A DNA stretch of 19,753 nt, from NCBI GenBank assembly GCA_934255485.1, contig CAKQOG010000037.1, positions 1-19,753 of the forward strand. Reading direction: 5' to 3'. The notes beneath the pieces are model-generated. The model ran no database searches and had not been told where the DNA came from. It was given only the letters and a program-made list of their open reading frames with translations. This DNA is from an uncultured Prevotellamassilia sp. (GTDB taxonomy: Bacteria > Bacteroidota > Bacteroidia > Bacteroidales > Bacteroidaceae). Below are positions 6,794-14,865 of the stretch, one piece after another. Each line of letters opens with the position of its first letter. The stretch's first letter is position 1. A program made the position numbers and the translations under genes.

Positions 6794-7870
6794 TTACTTT
6801 AAATTTTGTGCTCCTTCTAAATAGGTATCCCACTTTTTTAGTAGAGTCGTCATGTCGGCAGGCAGTTCGGTGGTAAAGTCCATTTCTTTGCCCGTAAGTG
6901 GATGTTTAAACCCAAGTGTGCGTGCGTGTAGTGCTTGTCGCGGACATATATTGAAGCAGTTGCGGATAAAACTGTTGTAACTACCACTTTGCGTTCCGCG
7001 CAGTATCTGTTCACCGCCATAGCGCTCGTCATTGAAGAGTGGATGTCCAATGTGCTTCATGTGCACCCTTATTTGGTGTGTACGTCCGGTTTCGAGTATA
7101 CATTCTACAAGGGTTACGTAACCATAGCGTTTTAGTACCTTATAGTGGGTTACGGCATGTTTGCCTATGCCCGATGATGGGTCGAAAACAGCCATTTGCA
7201 TGCGGTCGCGCGGATTGCGAGCAATGTTTCCCTCAATGCGCCCTTCGTCTTCTTGAAAGTTGCCCCATACAAGAGCATTGTATCTGCGTCGGGTGGTTTT
7301 GTTAAAGAATTGTACACCCAGTTTGGTTTTAGCATCGGGGGTCTTGGCTACAACAAGTAGTCCAGAGGTATCTTTGTCTATGCGGTGAACCAAGCCTACG
7401 GCAGGATCGTTAGGGTCGTATTTAGGGTCGTCTTTAAGGTGCCATGCAATAGCATTGACAAGCGTACCTGTGTAGTTGCCACATCCGGGGTGTACCACTA
7501 ATCCAGCGGGCTTGTTCACCACGAGCAATTCGCTATCTTCGTAAACAATGTCGAGCGGAATGTCTTCGGCTTCTATCTTGTTTTCGTAGCGTGGGCGATC
7601 GAGCAATAGGGTCACTACATCAAAGGGTTTTACGCGGTAATTGCTTTTTACAGGTTTGTCATTTACGTGTATAAACCCAGCTTTTGCTGCTGCTTGTATG
7701 CGGTTGCGCGAAGTATCTTTTAGGTGGTCGAGCAGAAATTTATCAACACGCAGCAGTTGCTGCCCTTTGTCGGCTACAACTCGGTAGTGTTCATAGAGTT
7801 CAGCACCTTCGTCGCCATCTTCTTCGTCTATAATATCGTTGTTCAGAACTTCTTCGTCGTGAAGACTCAT
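6794..7870 (-). CDS. rluD: RluD-family 23S rRNA pseudouridine synthase
   Basis: The 358-residue product has an acidic N-terminal tail (1-25), an S4 RNA-binding domain (about 38-90, LLRVDKFLLDHL to VVTLLL) and the RluA/RluD catalytic domain. The signature HRIDKDTSGLLVVAK starts at residue 162, and Asp165 is the expected catalytic aspartate. Also visible are the VNKPAGLVVHPG and ETGRTHQIRVHM motifs. The S4 domain, length and motifs fit RluD, which modifies helix 69 of 23S rRNA, but RluA/RluC-type specificity cannot be excluded from sequence alone. It follows the PASTA gene by 29 bp, in one transcript. Confidence 0.93.
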   Translation of the reverse strand: MSLHDEEVLNNDIIDEEDGDEGAELYEHYRVVADKGQQLLRVDKFLLDHLKDTSRNRIQAAAKAGFIHVNDKPVKSNYRVKPFDVVTLLLDRPRYENKIEAEDIPLDIVYEDSELLVVNKPAGLVVHPGCGNYTGTLVNAIAWHLKDDPKYDPNDPAVGLVHRIDKDTSGLLVVAKTPDAKTKLGVQFFNKTTRRRYNALVWGNFQEDEGRIEGNIARNPRDRMQMAVFDPSSGIGKHAVTHYKVLKRYGYVTLVECILETGRTHQIRVHMKHIGHPLFNDERYGGEQILRGTQSGSYNSFIRNCFNICPRQALHARTLGFKHPLTGKEMDFTTELPADMTTLLKKWDTYLEGAQNLK

Positions 7871-7899
7871 AGTCTTTTTATCTTATCTTTCGTTGTTGA

Positions 7900-8586
7900 T
7901 CATTCGTTGCTTTCAGTGGCAGATGTGTTTGCTTTAGGGTAGCTTTCGTCAGTGCTCTCTTCTTCTACATCAGGTTCTTTGGGAGCATTGAGTATGTAGT
8001 CAAGGCTATCGTTTCCGTTGTATTCCTCGTCAACTCCGCCTTTACCTACTACTAAGGTAATAGGGGTGTTTACCGAAACCTTTGTGCCAGCTTGTACATT
8101 CTTTCCGTTTACTTTTACACCATATACCCATTCGGGGTCGCCTACGATATATTCGGTAGCAGCCAGTTTAAAACCTAACACACGCAGTTTATCCTCTGCT
8201 TCGCGGCGAGAACAGTTGTCGGCTATGTCGGGTATGGCTATTTGTCGTGGTCCATCGGCATTGATAGTAACGTAGATAATTCTGCCTGGTTTTACCTTAT
8301 CGCCTGCCTTGATGCTCTGCTCAAGCACCGAAAAAGGGGCGGCATTATACACATAGCCCGTGTCTGTTACCTCCATCTTTAGCCCCATGGATTCGAGCTT
8401 CTTTTCGGCAACAGTTTGGTCTATACCACACACATTGGGCACGATTATCTCTTCGCCGTGGTGGGTGTAAATGTTTATAAAAAGCAAGCCAAATAAGCCT
8501 AAAGCAATTGTGGCAACAATTACGCCTGCAATGTTTCTGACAATGACTTGGCTAAATATTTTCTTAAAAAAATCGTTGATAGTCAT
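7900..8586 (-). CDS. Membrane-anchored PASTA domain protein
   Basis: The 228-residue protein has a short cytoplasmic start, one membrane segment (about 17-40), two PASTA domains outside the cytoplasm (about 46-110, opening EEIIVPNVCGI, and 115-182, opening IAIPDIADN), and an acidic Ser/Glu-rich tail (184-228). PASTA domains often bind peptidoglycan stem peptides or act as spacers in PBPs and Ser/Thr kinases. Here no kinase or transpeptidase domain is attached. I chose ATG at 8586 because MTINDFFKK precedes the membrane segment. The upstream ATG at 8658 would lie on the promoter -7 box. It is co-transcribed with rluD and sits near ddl, an arrangement I recall as recurrent in Bacteroidetes. Confidence 0.88.
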   Translation of the reverse strand: MTINDFFKKIFSQVIVRNIAGVIVATIALGLFGLLFINIYTHHGEEIIVPNVCGIDQTVAEKKLESMGLKMEVTDTGYVYNAAPFSVLEQSIKAGDKVKPGRIIYVTINADGPRQIAIPDIADNCSRREAEDKLRVLGFKLAATEYIVGDPEWVYGVKVNGKNVQAGTKVSVNTPITLVVGKGGVDEEYNGNDSLDYILNAPKEPDVEEESTDESYPKANTSATESNE

Positions 8587-8655
8587 ACTTTCGTATAAAG
8601 TTTCCTTTACATAAATGCACCTCGATGCACCTTGTTGGTGCTTGCATCCTACGTG

Positions 8656-8685
8656 CAAAGGTAATAAAAAAAACGTGTTTACAAT
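8656..8685 (-). promoter_or_regulatory. Promoter of PASTA-rluD
   Basis: On the minus strand TACCTTTG (8656-8663) matches the Bacteroidetes -7 consensus TAnnTTTG and is followed by C. ATTG at 8682-8685 is a near match to the -33 TTTG, 18 nt upstream. The resulting leader is about 65 nt and contains a GCACC/GGTGC hairpin (8627-8631 / 8637-8641). The ackA terminator lies just upstream, so a promoter is expected here. Confidence 0.7.
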
Positions 8686-8717
8686 GTTATATGTTGCTAT
8701 TCCAAATCGTGTACAAT

Positions 8718-8753
8718 AAAAAAAAGGATGCTTTGTTGTGAAAGCATCCTTTT
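8718..8753 (-). terminator. Strong Rho-independent terminator after ackA
   Basis: A perfect 13-bp stem (AAAAGGATGCTTT 8722-8734 and its complement 8741-8753) with a 6-nt loop is followed on the minus strand by eight U residues (8718-8725, partly overlapping the stem). It sits 30 nt past the ackA stop and separates the pta-ackA unit from PASTA-rluD. Confidence 0.9.
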
Positions 8754-8783
8754 AGGTTAAATGTTAAAATGAAAGTTTGTTCA

Positions 8784-9974
8784 TTACTTGATAAGGTCGA
8801 GCGTATCGCTTGCAATAAGAAGTTCTTCGTCGGTAGGAACAACCACTACCTTAACTTTGCTGTTGGGGGTAGAGATAATCTCTTCTTCGCCACAATTTTT
8901 GCGGTTCTTTTCTTTGTCAAGTTCAATACCCATAAATTCAAGGTCTTCGGTAGCACCTTGACGAACATCCCATTGGTGTTCGCCCACACCAGCCGTGAAC
9001 ACAATGATATCTACACCACCCATGGCAGCTGCATAAGCACCAATGTACTTCTTGATGCGATAATCATACATCTCCATAGCCAATTTAGCGTGTTCGTTGC
9101 CTTGAGCAATACCAGCTTCTACCTCGCGAATGTCGCTTGATATGCCAGAGATGCCAAGCACACCGCTCTTCTTGTTTAGTAGGTCGCTCATTTGGTCGGG
9201 AGTAAGGTTCTCCTTCTTCATGATGCTAAGAACAGCAGATGGATCAATGTCGCCAGAGCGGGTACCCATCATAAGTCCTTCGAGTGGAGTAAGTCCCATA
9301 GAGGTATCTACGCACTTGCCATATTTAACAGCTGAAACTGATGCGCCATTGCCAATGTGACAGGTGATGATACGTACATCTTCGGGTTTAACGCCAAGCA
9401 CTTTGCACACACGTGCGGTGACAAAGCGGTGGCTTGTTCCGTGTGCACCCCAACGGCGAATGTTTTGTGTTTCGTAATATTTGTAAGGAACAGCATACAT
9501 ATATGCCTTGGCTGGCATTGTTTGGTGGAATGCAGTGTCAAATACAAATACTTGTGGAAGGTTGGGGAGCATTTCCTTAACTGCTATATAGCCCTTGAGG
9601 TGAGCTTCTGAGTGGAGTGGAGCAAGATCCATGTAGTTCTTCCACTCGTTGAGCATATCGGGTGTTACCACCATACTCTTAGTGAAACGTCCACCAGCCA
9701 CGATGCGATGACCTGCAGCACTGATTTCGTCGAGACTCTTAATTGCGCCATAAACGGGGTTTAACAAAGTGTCGAACATGAGTTTGATACCCTCAGTGTG
9801 AGTAGGACATGGCGACTCTATAATTTTAGTTTCACCATTGATTTTAGTCTTCAAGAAAGAGCCTTCAAGACCTATTTTTTCAATGCCACCAGCAGCAAGA
9901 ACCGACTTGTCGTTCATCTCATAGAGTTTGTATTTAATAGATGAACTACCACAGTTGATTACGAGAATTTTCAT
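8784..9974 (-). CDS. ackA: Acetate kinase
   Basis: The enzyme converts acetyl phosphate and ADP to acetate and ATP, the energy-yielding last step of acetate fermentation. The 396-residue product begins MKILVINCGSSSIKYKLYE, the first acetate kinase signature (phosphate-1 loop). It also has HGTSHRFV, GNGASV, the MMGTRSGDIDP segment and FTAGVGEH near the C terminus. This start (9974) was chosen because it gives the conserved N terminus; an in-frame ATG at 10043 would add 23 residues that overlap the intercistronic hairpin. It follows pta by 90 bp, as expected for partners handing on acetyl phosphate. Confidence 0.97.
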   Translation of the reverse strand: MKILVINCGSSSIKYKLYEMNDKSVLAAGGIEKIGLEGSFLKTKINGETKIIESPCPTHTEGIKLMFDTLLNPVYGAIKSLDEISAAGHRIVAGGRFTKSMVVTPDMLNEWKNYMDLAPLHSEAHLKGYIAVKEMLPNLPQVFVFDTAFHQTMPAKAYMYAVPYKYYETQNIRRWGAHGTSHRFVTARVCKVLGVKPEDVRIITCHIGNGASVSAVKYGKCVDTSMGLTPLEGLMMGTRSGDIDPSAVLSIMKKENLTPDQMSDLLNKKSGVLGISGISSDIREVEAGIAQGNEHAKLAMEMYDYRIKKYIGAYAAAMGGVDIIVFTAGVGEHQWDVRQGATEDLEFMGIELDKEKNRKNCGEEEIISTPNSKVKVVVVPTDEELLIASDTLDLIK

Positions 9975-10004
9975 TTTATGATTGTTATGATTGAAAGTAG
10001 AAAA

Positions 10005-10041
10005 GTGTGTGCAAGCACATTGTGGCATGTGTTGCACACAC
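10005..10041 (-). terminator. Hairpin between pta and ackA (possible partial terminator/attenuator)
   Basis: GTGTGTGCAA (10005-10014) and TTGCACACAC (10032-10041) form a perfect 10-bp stem, extended by CACAT/ATGTG inside. On the minus strand the stem is followed by TTTTCTACTTTC. It starts 23 nt past the pta stop and ends 30 nt before the ackA ATG. The U-run is short, so partial termination, RNA processing or 3' protection are all possible. Confidence 0.55.
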
Positions 10042-10064
10042 ATATAGGGGTTCTTATTATACGT

Positions 10065-11078
10065 TTATTCTTGTTCCTTTGCAGCAATAGCTTGGTTTGC
10101 GGTGATAGCAATCATCTTGTATACATCATCTACAGAGCAACCGCGTGAAAGGTCGTTTACTGGGCGTGCAATACCCTGAAGGATTGGGCCGACTGCAGTG
10201 GCATGACCAAGACGCTGAACCAATTTGTAGCCAATGTTACCAACTTCAAGACTTGGCACTACAAGCACATTTGCTTTACCTGCAATTTCGCTGCCTGGAG
10301 CCTTTGATGCGCCTACTGATGGAACAAGAGCTGCATCGGCTTGTAGTTCACCATCAATTTTGAGTGTTGGGTCGAGTTCCTTTGCAATACCAAGTGCTTC
10401 AACAACTTTGTCTACAACTTCGTGTTTTGCAGAGCCTTTGGTTGAGAAACTTAGCATGGCTACACGTGGGTCGATGCCAGCTACAGCTTTGGCTGTGCGT
10501 GCTGTACAAACGGCAATCTGTGCCAATTGGTTAGCATCGGGAACAGGAGTTACAGCCACGTCACCCATTACGATTACGCCATTGTCGCCGCATTCGGGAG
10601 CATGGGTGAGCAGAAGCATAGCACCACTTACGCAGGTAATGCCAGGAGCTGTTTTGATGATTTGAAGTGCAGGACGCAATACGTTGCCAGTAGTGTTGCG
10701 TGCACCAGCCAATTGACCATCGGCATCGCCACTCTTGATAATCATGCAACCAAAGTAGAGAGGATCTTCAACTTTTTTGCGAGCCTCCTCGATGGTCATT
10801 CCTTTCTTCTTGCGAAGTTCGGCGAGTAGTTGGGCATACTCTTCCTTTTTAGGACTTGTAGTAGGGTCGATGATAGTGGCTTTGTCAATGTTGCCAAGTC
10901 CCCATTGTTTAGCAAGAGAGTGAATTTCGTCAACGTTGCCAAGAATAATTAAATCGGCTACGCCGTCAGTAAGCACTTGGTTTGCGGCCTTAAGAGTGCG
11001 TTCTTCTGTACCTTCGGGAAGTACGATGCGCTGCTTGTTAGCTTTAGCACGCGCAATAAGTTGTTCAATGAGTTCCAT
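10065..11078 (-). CDS. pta: Phosphate acetyltransferase
   Basis: The enzyme interconverts acetyl-CoA plus phosphate and acetyl phosphate plus CoA. The 337-residue product corresponds to the catalytic PTA/PTB domain alone, the short form, without the long N-terminal regulatory region of E. coli Pta (about 714 residues). Visible landmarks are IVLPEGTEERTLKAA (near 19-33), ATTSPKKEEYAQLLAELRKKKG-type region around 70-95, ARNTTGNVLRPALQIIK, VMGDVAVTPVP, and ARPVNDLSRGC near the C terminus. It lies upstream of ackA and 78 bp downstream of pyrH. An imperfect AATATTTG -7-like box lies in that gap. Confidence 0.96.
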   Translation of the reverse strand: MELIEQLIARAKANKQRIVLPEGTEERTLKAANQVLTDGVADLIILGNVDEIHSLAKQWGLGNIDKATIIDPTTSPKKEEYAQLLAELRKKKGMTIEEARKKVEDPLYFGCMIIKSGDADGQLAGARNTTGNVLRPALQIIKTAPGITCVSGAMLLLTHAPECGDNGVIVMGDVAVTPVPDANQLAQIAVCTARTAKAVAGIDPRVAMLSFSTKGSAKHEVVDKVVEALGIAKELDPTLKIDGELQADAALVPSVGASKAPGSEIAGKANVLVVPSLEVGNIGYKLVQRLGHATAVGPILQGIARPVNDLSRGCSVDDVYKMIAITANQAIAAKEQE

Positions 11079-11156
11079 AAAGATTATATGATATCTTTCT
11101 GTGGCAGACTTTTGTTGTCTGTCAAATATTTTATTCTTCTGTTGTGTATGTAATGC

Positions 11157-11867
11157 TTAAGCATGCACGTAGGTGCCAATGTTTTCGCCGCTAAGCACTT
11201 TTTTGAGATTGCCATATACATCCATGTTAAACACATAGATAGGCAGTTTGTTTTCGCGACACATAGCTGTGGCTGTAACGTCCATCACTTTAAGTCCGCG
11301 CGACAACACTTCATCGTATGTTATCTCGTCGAACTTGGTAGCAGTGGGGTCTTTTTCAGGGTCAGCTGTGTAAACACCATCTACACGAGTGCCCTTTAAC
11401 ATCACTTCGGCTTCGGTTTCGATGCCACGGAGTGAAGAACCTGTATCTGTTGTAAAATATGGGCTTCCAGTGCCGCAACTGATAATAGCTACTTCGCCGT
11501 TTTCCATAGCTTCAATAGCTTTCCATTTGCTATAAAATTCGCCAATAGGCTCCATACGGATAGCTGTAAGCACACGACTCTTAACGCCTATAGCACCCAA
11601 TGCAGAACTTAATGCAAGTGAGTTAATAACTGTGGCGCACATACCCATTTGGTCGCCTTTAACGCGGTCAAAACCTTTGCCAGCACCGCTGAGTCCGCGA
11701 AATATGTTGCCTCCACCAATGACAATGCTTATCTGAACACCCATTTCAAGGGCTTCTTTAATCTGAGTTGCATAGTCGTTGAGGCGCTTAACATCTATTC
11801 CATAACCTTGCTCGCCCATTAAGCTTTCGCCGCTTAATTTTAGCAAGATACGTTTGAATTTAGCCAT
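11157..11867 (-). CDS. pyrH: Uridylate (UMP) kinase
   Basis: The cytoplasmic bacterial-type hexameric UMP kinase phosphorylates UMP to UDP with ATP, an essential step in pyrimidine supply. The 236-residue product shows KRILLKLSGESLMG (5-18), GGGNIFRG (51-58), a DQMGMCATVINSLAL segment, GTGSPYFTTDTG, and the TRVDGVYTADPEKDPTA loop, all typical of the amino-acid-kinase fold PyrH family. It has its own promoter at 11977-11984 and a leader of about 100 nt containing a possible short reading frame. The frr gene, a frequent pyrH neighbour, is not in this window. Confidence 0.97.
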   Translation of the reverse strand: MAKFKRILLKLSGESLMGEQGYGIDVKRLNDYATQIKEALEMGVQISIVIGGGNIFRGLSGAGKGFDRVKGDQMGMCATVINSLALSSALGAIGVKSRVLTAIRMEPIGEFYSKWKAIEAMENGEVAIISCGTGSPYFTTDTGSSLRGIETEAEVMLKGTRVDGVYTADPEKDPTATKFDEITYDEVLSRGLKVMDVTATAMCRENKLPIYVFNMDVYGNLKKVLSGENIGTYVHA

Positions 11868-11882
11868 ATTAATTTAAGATAA

Positions 11883-11939
11883 TTAGGTTAGTAGAGGGGG
11901 ATAACCATTCATCAACTTTGTATCATTGATGATGTGCAT
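11883..11939 (-). CDS. Possible 18-codon leader peptide before pyrH
   Basis: An ATG at 11939 opens MHIINDTKLMNGYPPLLT and ends in TAA 15 nt before the pyrH start. A sequence AAGGAGAAG lies directly before it, a good Shine-Dalgarno match but with only 4 nt from GGAG to ATG. CATCAA/TTGATG pairing within the frame could form a hairpin. It lies downstream of the pyrH promoter. Such short frames arise by chance, and Bacteroidetes rely little on Shine-Dalgarno pairing, so this is weak. Confidence 0.22.
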   Translation of the reverse strand: MHIINDTKLMNGYPPLLT

Positions 11940-11976
11940 TCTTCTCCTTAGTGGATGAAATGCGTTAATATATATG

Positions 11977-11984
11977 CAAAGATA
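11977..11984 (-). promoter_or_regulatory. pyrH promoter -7 element
   Basis: TATCTTTG on the minus strand followed by C is an exact TAnnTTTG match. It lies about 110 nt upstream of the pyrH start, in the non-coding gap after the MATE gene. A TTTG -33 element at the usual distance is not evident; the region there is A-rich. Confidence 0.6.
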
Positions 11985-12007
11985 ACGATTTTATTTTTGT
12001 CTTTGCT

Positions 12008-13300
12008 TTATATGTTAAATTTCTTTTTTACGCTTTTAAATAGCAAAAATTGCATGAGTCCTCTCATTCCTAAATATGTCAAAAAAGCTGTCCATAAAAT
12101 GCAGTTTCCTTTGCTGAAAATAAGGATAATAGCGAAAAACGTAAGCGAAGCTATGCGCATGCTATTGAGCATTTCTCGGGTAGAGGTGGTGCCGATGAAG
12201 AGTCCGTCAAAAAGAAAGGCTGAGAAACTAACAATGGGTATAAGACAAACGAAGAAAAGATAATGAGATGCTTGAGCAATCACGCTTTGTTCGTTGGTTA
12301 GTATGTGCAAAAATGTTTTTCCAAACATACTATATAAAAGTGTAAAGAGTGTGGCTATGCCTATACCCCATATAAATAGACGTGATGTAAGTTTGCTAAA
12401 CTGTTTCACATTTTTCTCGCCATAACATTTGCCACTAATGGCTTCGCCTGCATAAGCAAATCCGTCCATAAAATAGGAGAAGATGATAAAGAATTGCATT
12501 AGCAAAGTGTTGGTAGCCAAAATGCCTTCGCCTTGTGAAGAGCCAAAAGATGTGAAGTAGGTAGTAACCAATATAATGTATAATGTACGAGAAAATATGT
12601 CACGATTTACTTTAAAGAACTGCATGAAATCTGTTTTTCTGAAAATGTTTTTCCATACAATGATTGTTTTATGCCAATGGTATTTGTAGCAGCCAATCGT
12701 TAATGCAAGTAGTAGTCCTGTGTATTGTGCTATGAGGGTTCCCATTGCAACACCTTCAACCTTTAAGTGCATGCAAAACACCAAAATGGTACTTGCAATA
12801 ATGTTTACTATGTTTTGTACAATGGCTATTACCATGGGTATTCGGGCATTTTGCATGCCTAAAAACCAACCGATAAAACTATATAGACAGAGCACGGCAG
12901 GAGCTCCCCATATAAGAATATTAAAGTAAAAGCTTGCATTAGTTTGAACATCAATTGTGGCATCAATAAAATGAAAGGCTATGTGGAGTATGGCTGATTG
13001 GAATAACAAGAGTAATGATGATACACTCAAGGCTACTGTGAGCGAGCGAAGTAGTATGTTTTGTGCTGATACAGTGTTGTTTGCCCCATAAGCCTGTGCG
13101 GTAAGTCCGCCTGTACCCATACGCAAGAAACTGAAAAGCCAATAAGTCATATTAAAAAGCAGCCCACCTACAGCTATAGCTCCAATATAGGCAGCATCTC
13201 CTAAATGTCCTACGATGATGGTATCAACCATAGCACATAGTGGAACTGTTATGTTAGAGATAATGCTTGGAATAGCTATATGAAGTATTTGCTTGTTCAT
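12008..13300 (-). CDS. MATE family (DinF-like) efflux transporter
   Basis: The 430-residue protein is almost entirely hydrophobic segments, about 12 membrane helices, as in MATE Na+ or H+ antiporters that export drugs or metabolites. The start MNKQILHIAIPSIISNITVPL and the nearby MVDTIIVGHLGDAAYIGAIAV match the first MATE repeat. FLRMGTGGLTAQAYG and WFLGMQNARIPM suggest the DinF subgroup. A second repeat begins near residue 220. The transported substrate cannot be told. It follows birA by 46 bp and is probably the last gene of the tadA-to-MATE group. No clear terminator hairpin follows it. Confidence 0.92.
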   Translation of the reverse strand: MNKQILHIAIPSIISNITVPLCAMVDTIIVGHLGDAAYIGAIAVGGLLFNMTYWLFSFLRMGTGGLTAQAYGANNTVSAQNILLRSLTVALSVSSLLLLFQSAILHIAFHFIDATIDVQTNASFYFNILIWGAPAVLCLYSFIGWFLGMQNARIPMVIAIVQNIVNIIASTILVFCMHLKVEGVAMGTLIAQYTGLLLALTIGCYKYHWHKTIIVWKNIFRKTDFMQFFKVNRDIFSRTLYIILVTTYFTSFGSSQGEGILATNTLLMQFFIIFSYFMDGFAYAGEAISGKCYGEKNVKQFSKLTSRLFIWGIGIATLFTLLYSMFGKTFLHILTNEQSVIAQASHYLFFVCLIPIVSFSAFLFDGLFIGTTSTREMLNSMRIASLTFFAIILIFSKGNCILWTAFLTYLGMRGLMQFLLFKSVKKKFNI

Positions 13301-13346
13301 TATTTTGTTATATTAAGTTCTTGCTTATAAAAGGGTGGAGATGATT

Positions 13347-14099
13347 TTATATAAATGTTACTTCTTTAAATGCGTAATGCGTGGTGGTGTCATCTTCTCT
13401 TTTTAAAGAAAGTGTTCCTATTGGAGATATATGCTCTATTTGGGCATTGAATGTACCATTTATGTCTTTATAGGGATAAAGTCCTTTGCCACGATAGAGA
13501 TGTTGCATATACTCTTTATGGAGTGTAGATGATTGGCCATTTACTATAATATCATAGCGTTTGCTAAAGTTATCAATGATGTGTTCGAGTACTTCACATC
13601 TGTTGATAGTTTGTCCAGTAATTTGCTTTAAAGAAATGGGATTGGGAGCATCGCTCTTAAAGCTTTCTTGATTGATATTTATACCTACACCTGTTAGTGT
13701 TGTGGCAATGTGCTTGCCACAAAGTGTGTGTTCAAGAAGCATTCCGCATATCTTTTTATCGCGCCAATATACATCGTTTGGCCATTTTACCATTACATCT
13801 TTGGTGTAGTTGCTCAGTGCAGAACGCACAGCCAAAGCTAATGCTTCTGAAAGAAAAAATTGTTGAGTGGCAAGCAATGGAGTGGGGTGGAATATAAAAC
13901 CAAAAAGCAGATTGGCATTTGCATCAGCCTCCCACGATGTGCCTCTTTGCCCTCTGCCAGCTGTTTGGTAGTCGGTTGTAAGGAGTTCAAATGGGAATGT
14001 ACTTTTTACAAAATCGTCTTTTTGCAACTCGAGCATTGTAGAGATGGTTTCTTGCAAATGTGTGTGATGCCAATTAGTGGGTAGCTTTAAGTGTTGCAT
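13347..14099 (-). CDS. birA: Biotin--[acetyl-CoA-carboxylase] ligase
   Basis: The enzyme activates biotin with ATP and attaches it to the biotin carrier lysine of carboxylases. The 250-residue product has the GRGQRGTSWEA biotinyl-AMP loop (48-58), the VKWPNDV motif (104-110), and KKICGMLLE (115-123), where Lys116 is in the position of the biotin-contacting lysine. A C-terminal SH3-like part ends in GTLSLKREDD. It lacks an N-terminal helix-turn-helix, so it is a monofunctional ligase and not a biotin repressor. Its first 26 bp overlap the end of the MmcQ/YjbR gene in another frame, suggesting coupled translation. Confidence 0.93.
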   Translation of the reverse strand: MQHLKLPTNWHHTHLQETISTMLELQKDDFVKSTFPFELLTTDYQTAGRGQRGTSWEADANANLLFGFIFHPTPLLATQQFFLSEALALAVRSALSNYTKDVMVKWPNDVYWRDKKICGMLLEHTLCGKHIATTLTGVGININQESFKSDAPNPISLKQITGQTINRCEVLEHIIDNFSKRYDIIVNGQSSTLHKEYMQHLYRGKGLYPYKDINGTFNAQIEHISPIGTLSLKREDDTTTHYAFKEVTFI

Positions 14100-14439
14100 A
14101 TTCGTTTTGTAGTCGTTTAGGCAATTTTTTTAAGACTTCGTTGAGCGAATGGTCTATAAGTTCAAATATAAGTTGATCGGGAACGTCGGTTTCAAAGTAA
14201 ACCTCATTCCAATACTTTTTGTTCCAATGCCATGCACCACGAATGCCATTATATTTGTCTCGCAATTCTATAGCATAGTCGGGTGCACATTTCAGAACAA
14301 CAAGGTCGGGACGCTGCAAGTCAAGATATGCAAATATTTTGTTGTATACTCTAAAAAGAATGCCATCGGGACCAAATGCAGAATCTTCTGTTGCAAGGGG
14401 TTTTGAAAGGCAATAATTACGTACTATTTCTATATTCAT
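14074..14439 (-). CDS. MmcQ/YjbR family protein
   Basis: The 121-residue product shows the MmcQ/YjbR pattern: an N-terminal helix with CLSKPLATEDSAFGPDGILF, then KIFAYLDLQRPDLVVLKCAPDYA, and the signature GAWHWNKKYWNEVYF. The family has a CyaY-like, double-stranded-DNA-binding-like fold and no firmly assigned biochemical role. It lies 21 bp after yraN and overlaps birA by 26 bp, so it belongs to the same transcript. Confidence 0.88.
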   Translation of the reverse strand: MNIEIVRNYCLSKPLATEDSAFGPDGILFRVYNKIFAYLDLQRPDLVVLKCAPDYAIELRDKYNGIRGAWHWNKKYWNEVYFETDVPDQLIFELIDHSLNEVLKKLPKRLQNEYATLKATH

Positions 14440-14460
14440 CGCTGTTTCCTTTGCTTAGAA

Positions 14461-14865
14461 TTACACTTCAAATTGTCTTTTACGATGAGTGGCTTTCCAT
14501 ACTTCGTCTTCATTGTAAGCATGTTTAATGTGCTGAATTGTGAATGGCTTTTGGGTTCCAACCACAGTGATAATGTCGAAACTATATGCTTTTTTCATCC
14601 ATCTGTGATATGCCAAATAAGCGCGAGCCGCTTTTATGATATTGCGTTTCTTTTGCAAGTTTACGGCTTCGATAGCAGGGGCGAAATATTCATTGCTACG
14701 AGTTTTAACTTCGACAAATACTATCTCGCCATGCCATTCGGCTATGATATCTATCTCAAGATGTTCGTACCGCCAATTACAATCGAGCAAGGTGTATCCT
14801 TTAAGTGAAAGGTAGAGCATGGCCTGTCTTTCGCCTTCTCTACCTAACAAATTATGTTCCGCCAT
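14461..14865 (-). CDS. YraN (UPF0102) family nuclease-like protein
   Basis: The 134-residue protein starts NLLGREGERQAMLYLSLKGY and carries a PD-(D/E)xK-type core: EIDIIA with Asp39 and FVEVKTR with Glu52 and Lys54. This is the arrangement found in Holliday-junction-resolvase-like and restriction-endonuclase-like folds. The cellular role of YraN proteins is unclear. Its ATG overlaps the tadA stop by one base (TAATG), so translation is coupled. Confidence 0.92.
   Translation of the reverse strand: MAEHNLLGREGERQAMLYLSLKGYTLLDCNWRYEHLEIDIIAEWHGEIVFVEVKTRSNEYFAPAIEAVNLQKKRNIIKAARAYLAYHRWMKKAYSFDIITVVGTQKPFTIQHIKHAYNEDEVWKATHRKRQFEV

Noticed and set aside
8624..8648. Riboswitch in the PASTA leader (GATGCACC/GGTGC hairpin and repeated TGCACC)
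   Set aside because: The leader is only about 65 nt with a single short stem, and no known riboswitch core was recognised.
8587..8658. N-terminal extension of the PASTA protein from the ATG at 8658
   Set aside because: It would begin within the promoter -7 box, and the extra residues look unlike a membrane-protein N terminus.
9975..10043. N-terminal extension of acetate kinase from the ATG at 10043
   Set aside because: The conserved acetate kinase start is MKILVINCGSSS at 9974, and the extension would run through the intercistronic hairpin.
12553..12562. Third copy of the MITE-like end (AAGTAGGTAG)
   Set aside because: Only the first eight bases match, it lies inside the MATE coding sequence, and no partner end is found.
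13347..14099. BirA as a biotin-responsive repressor
   Set aside because: The protein lacks the N-terminal helix-turn-helix and starts directly at the catalytic domain.
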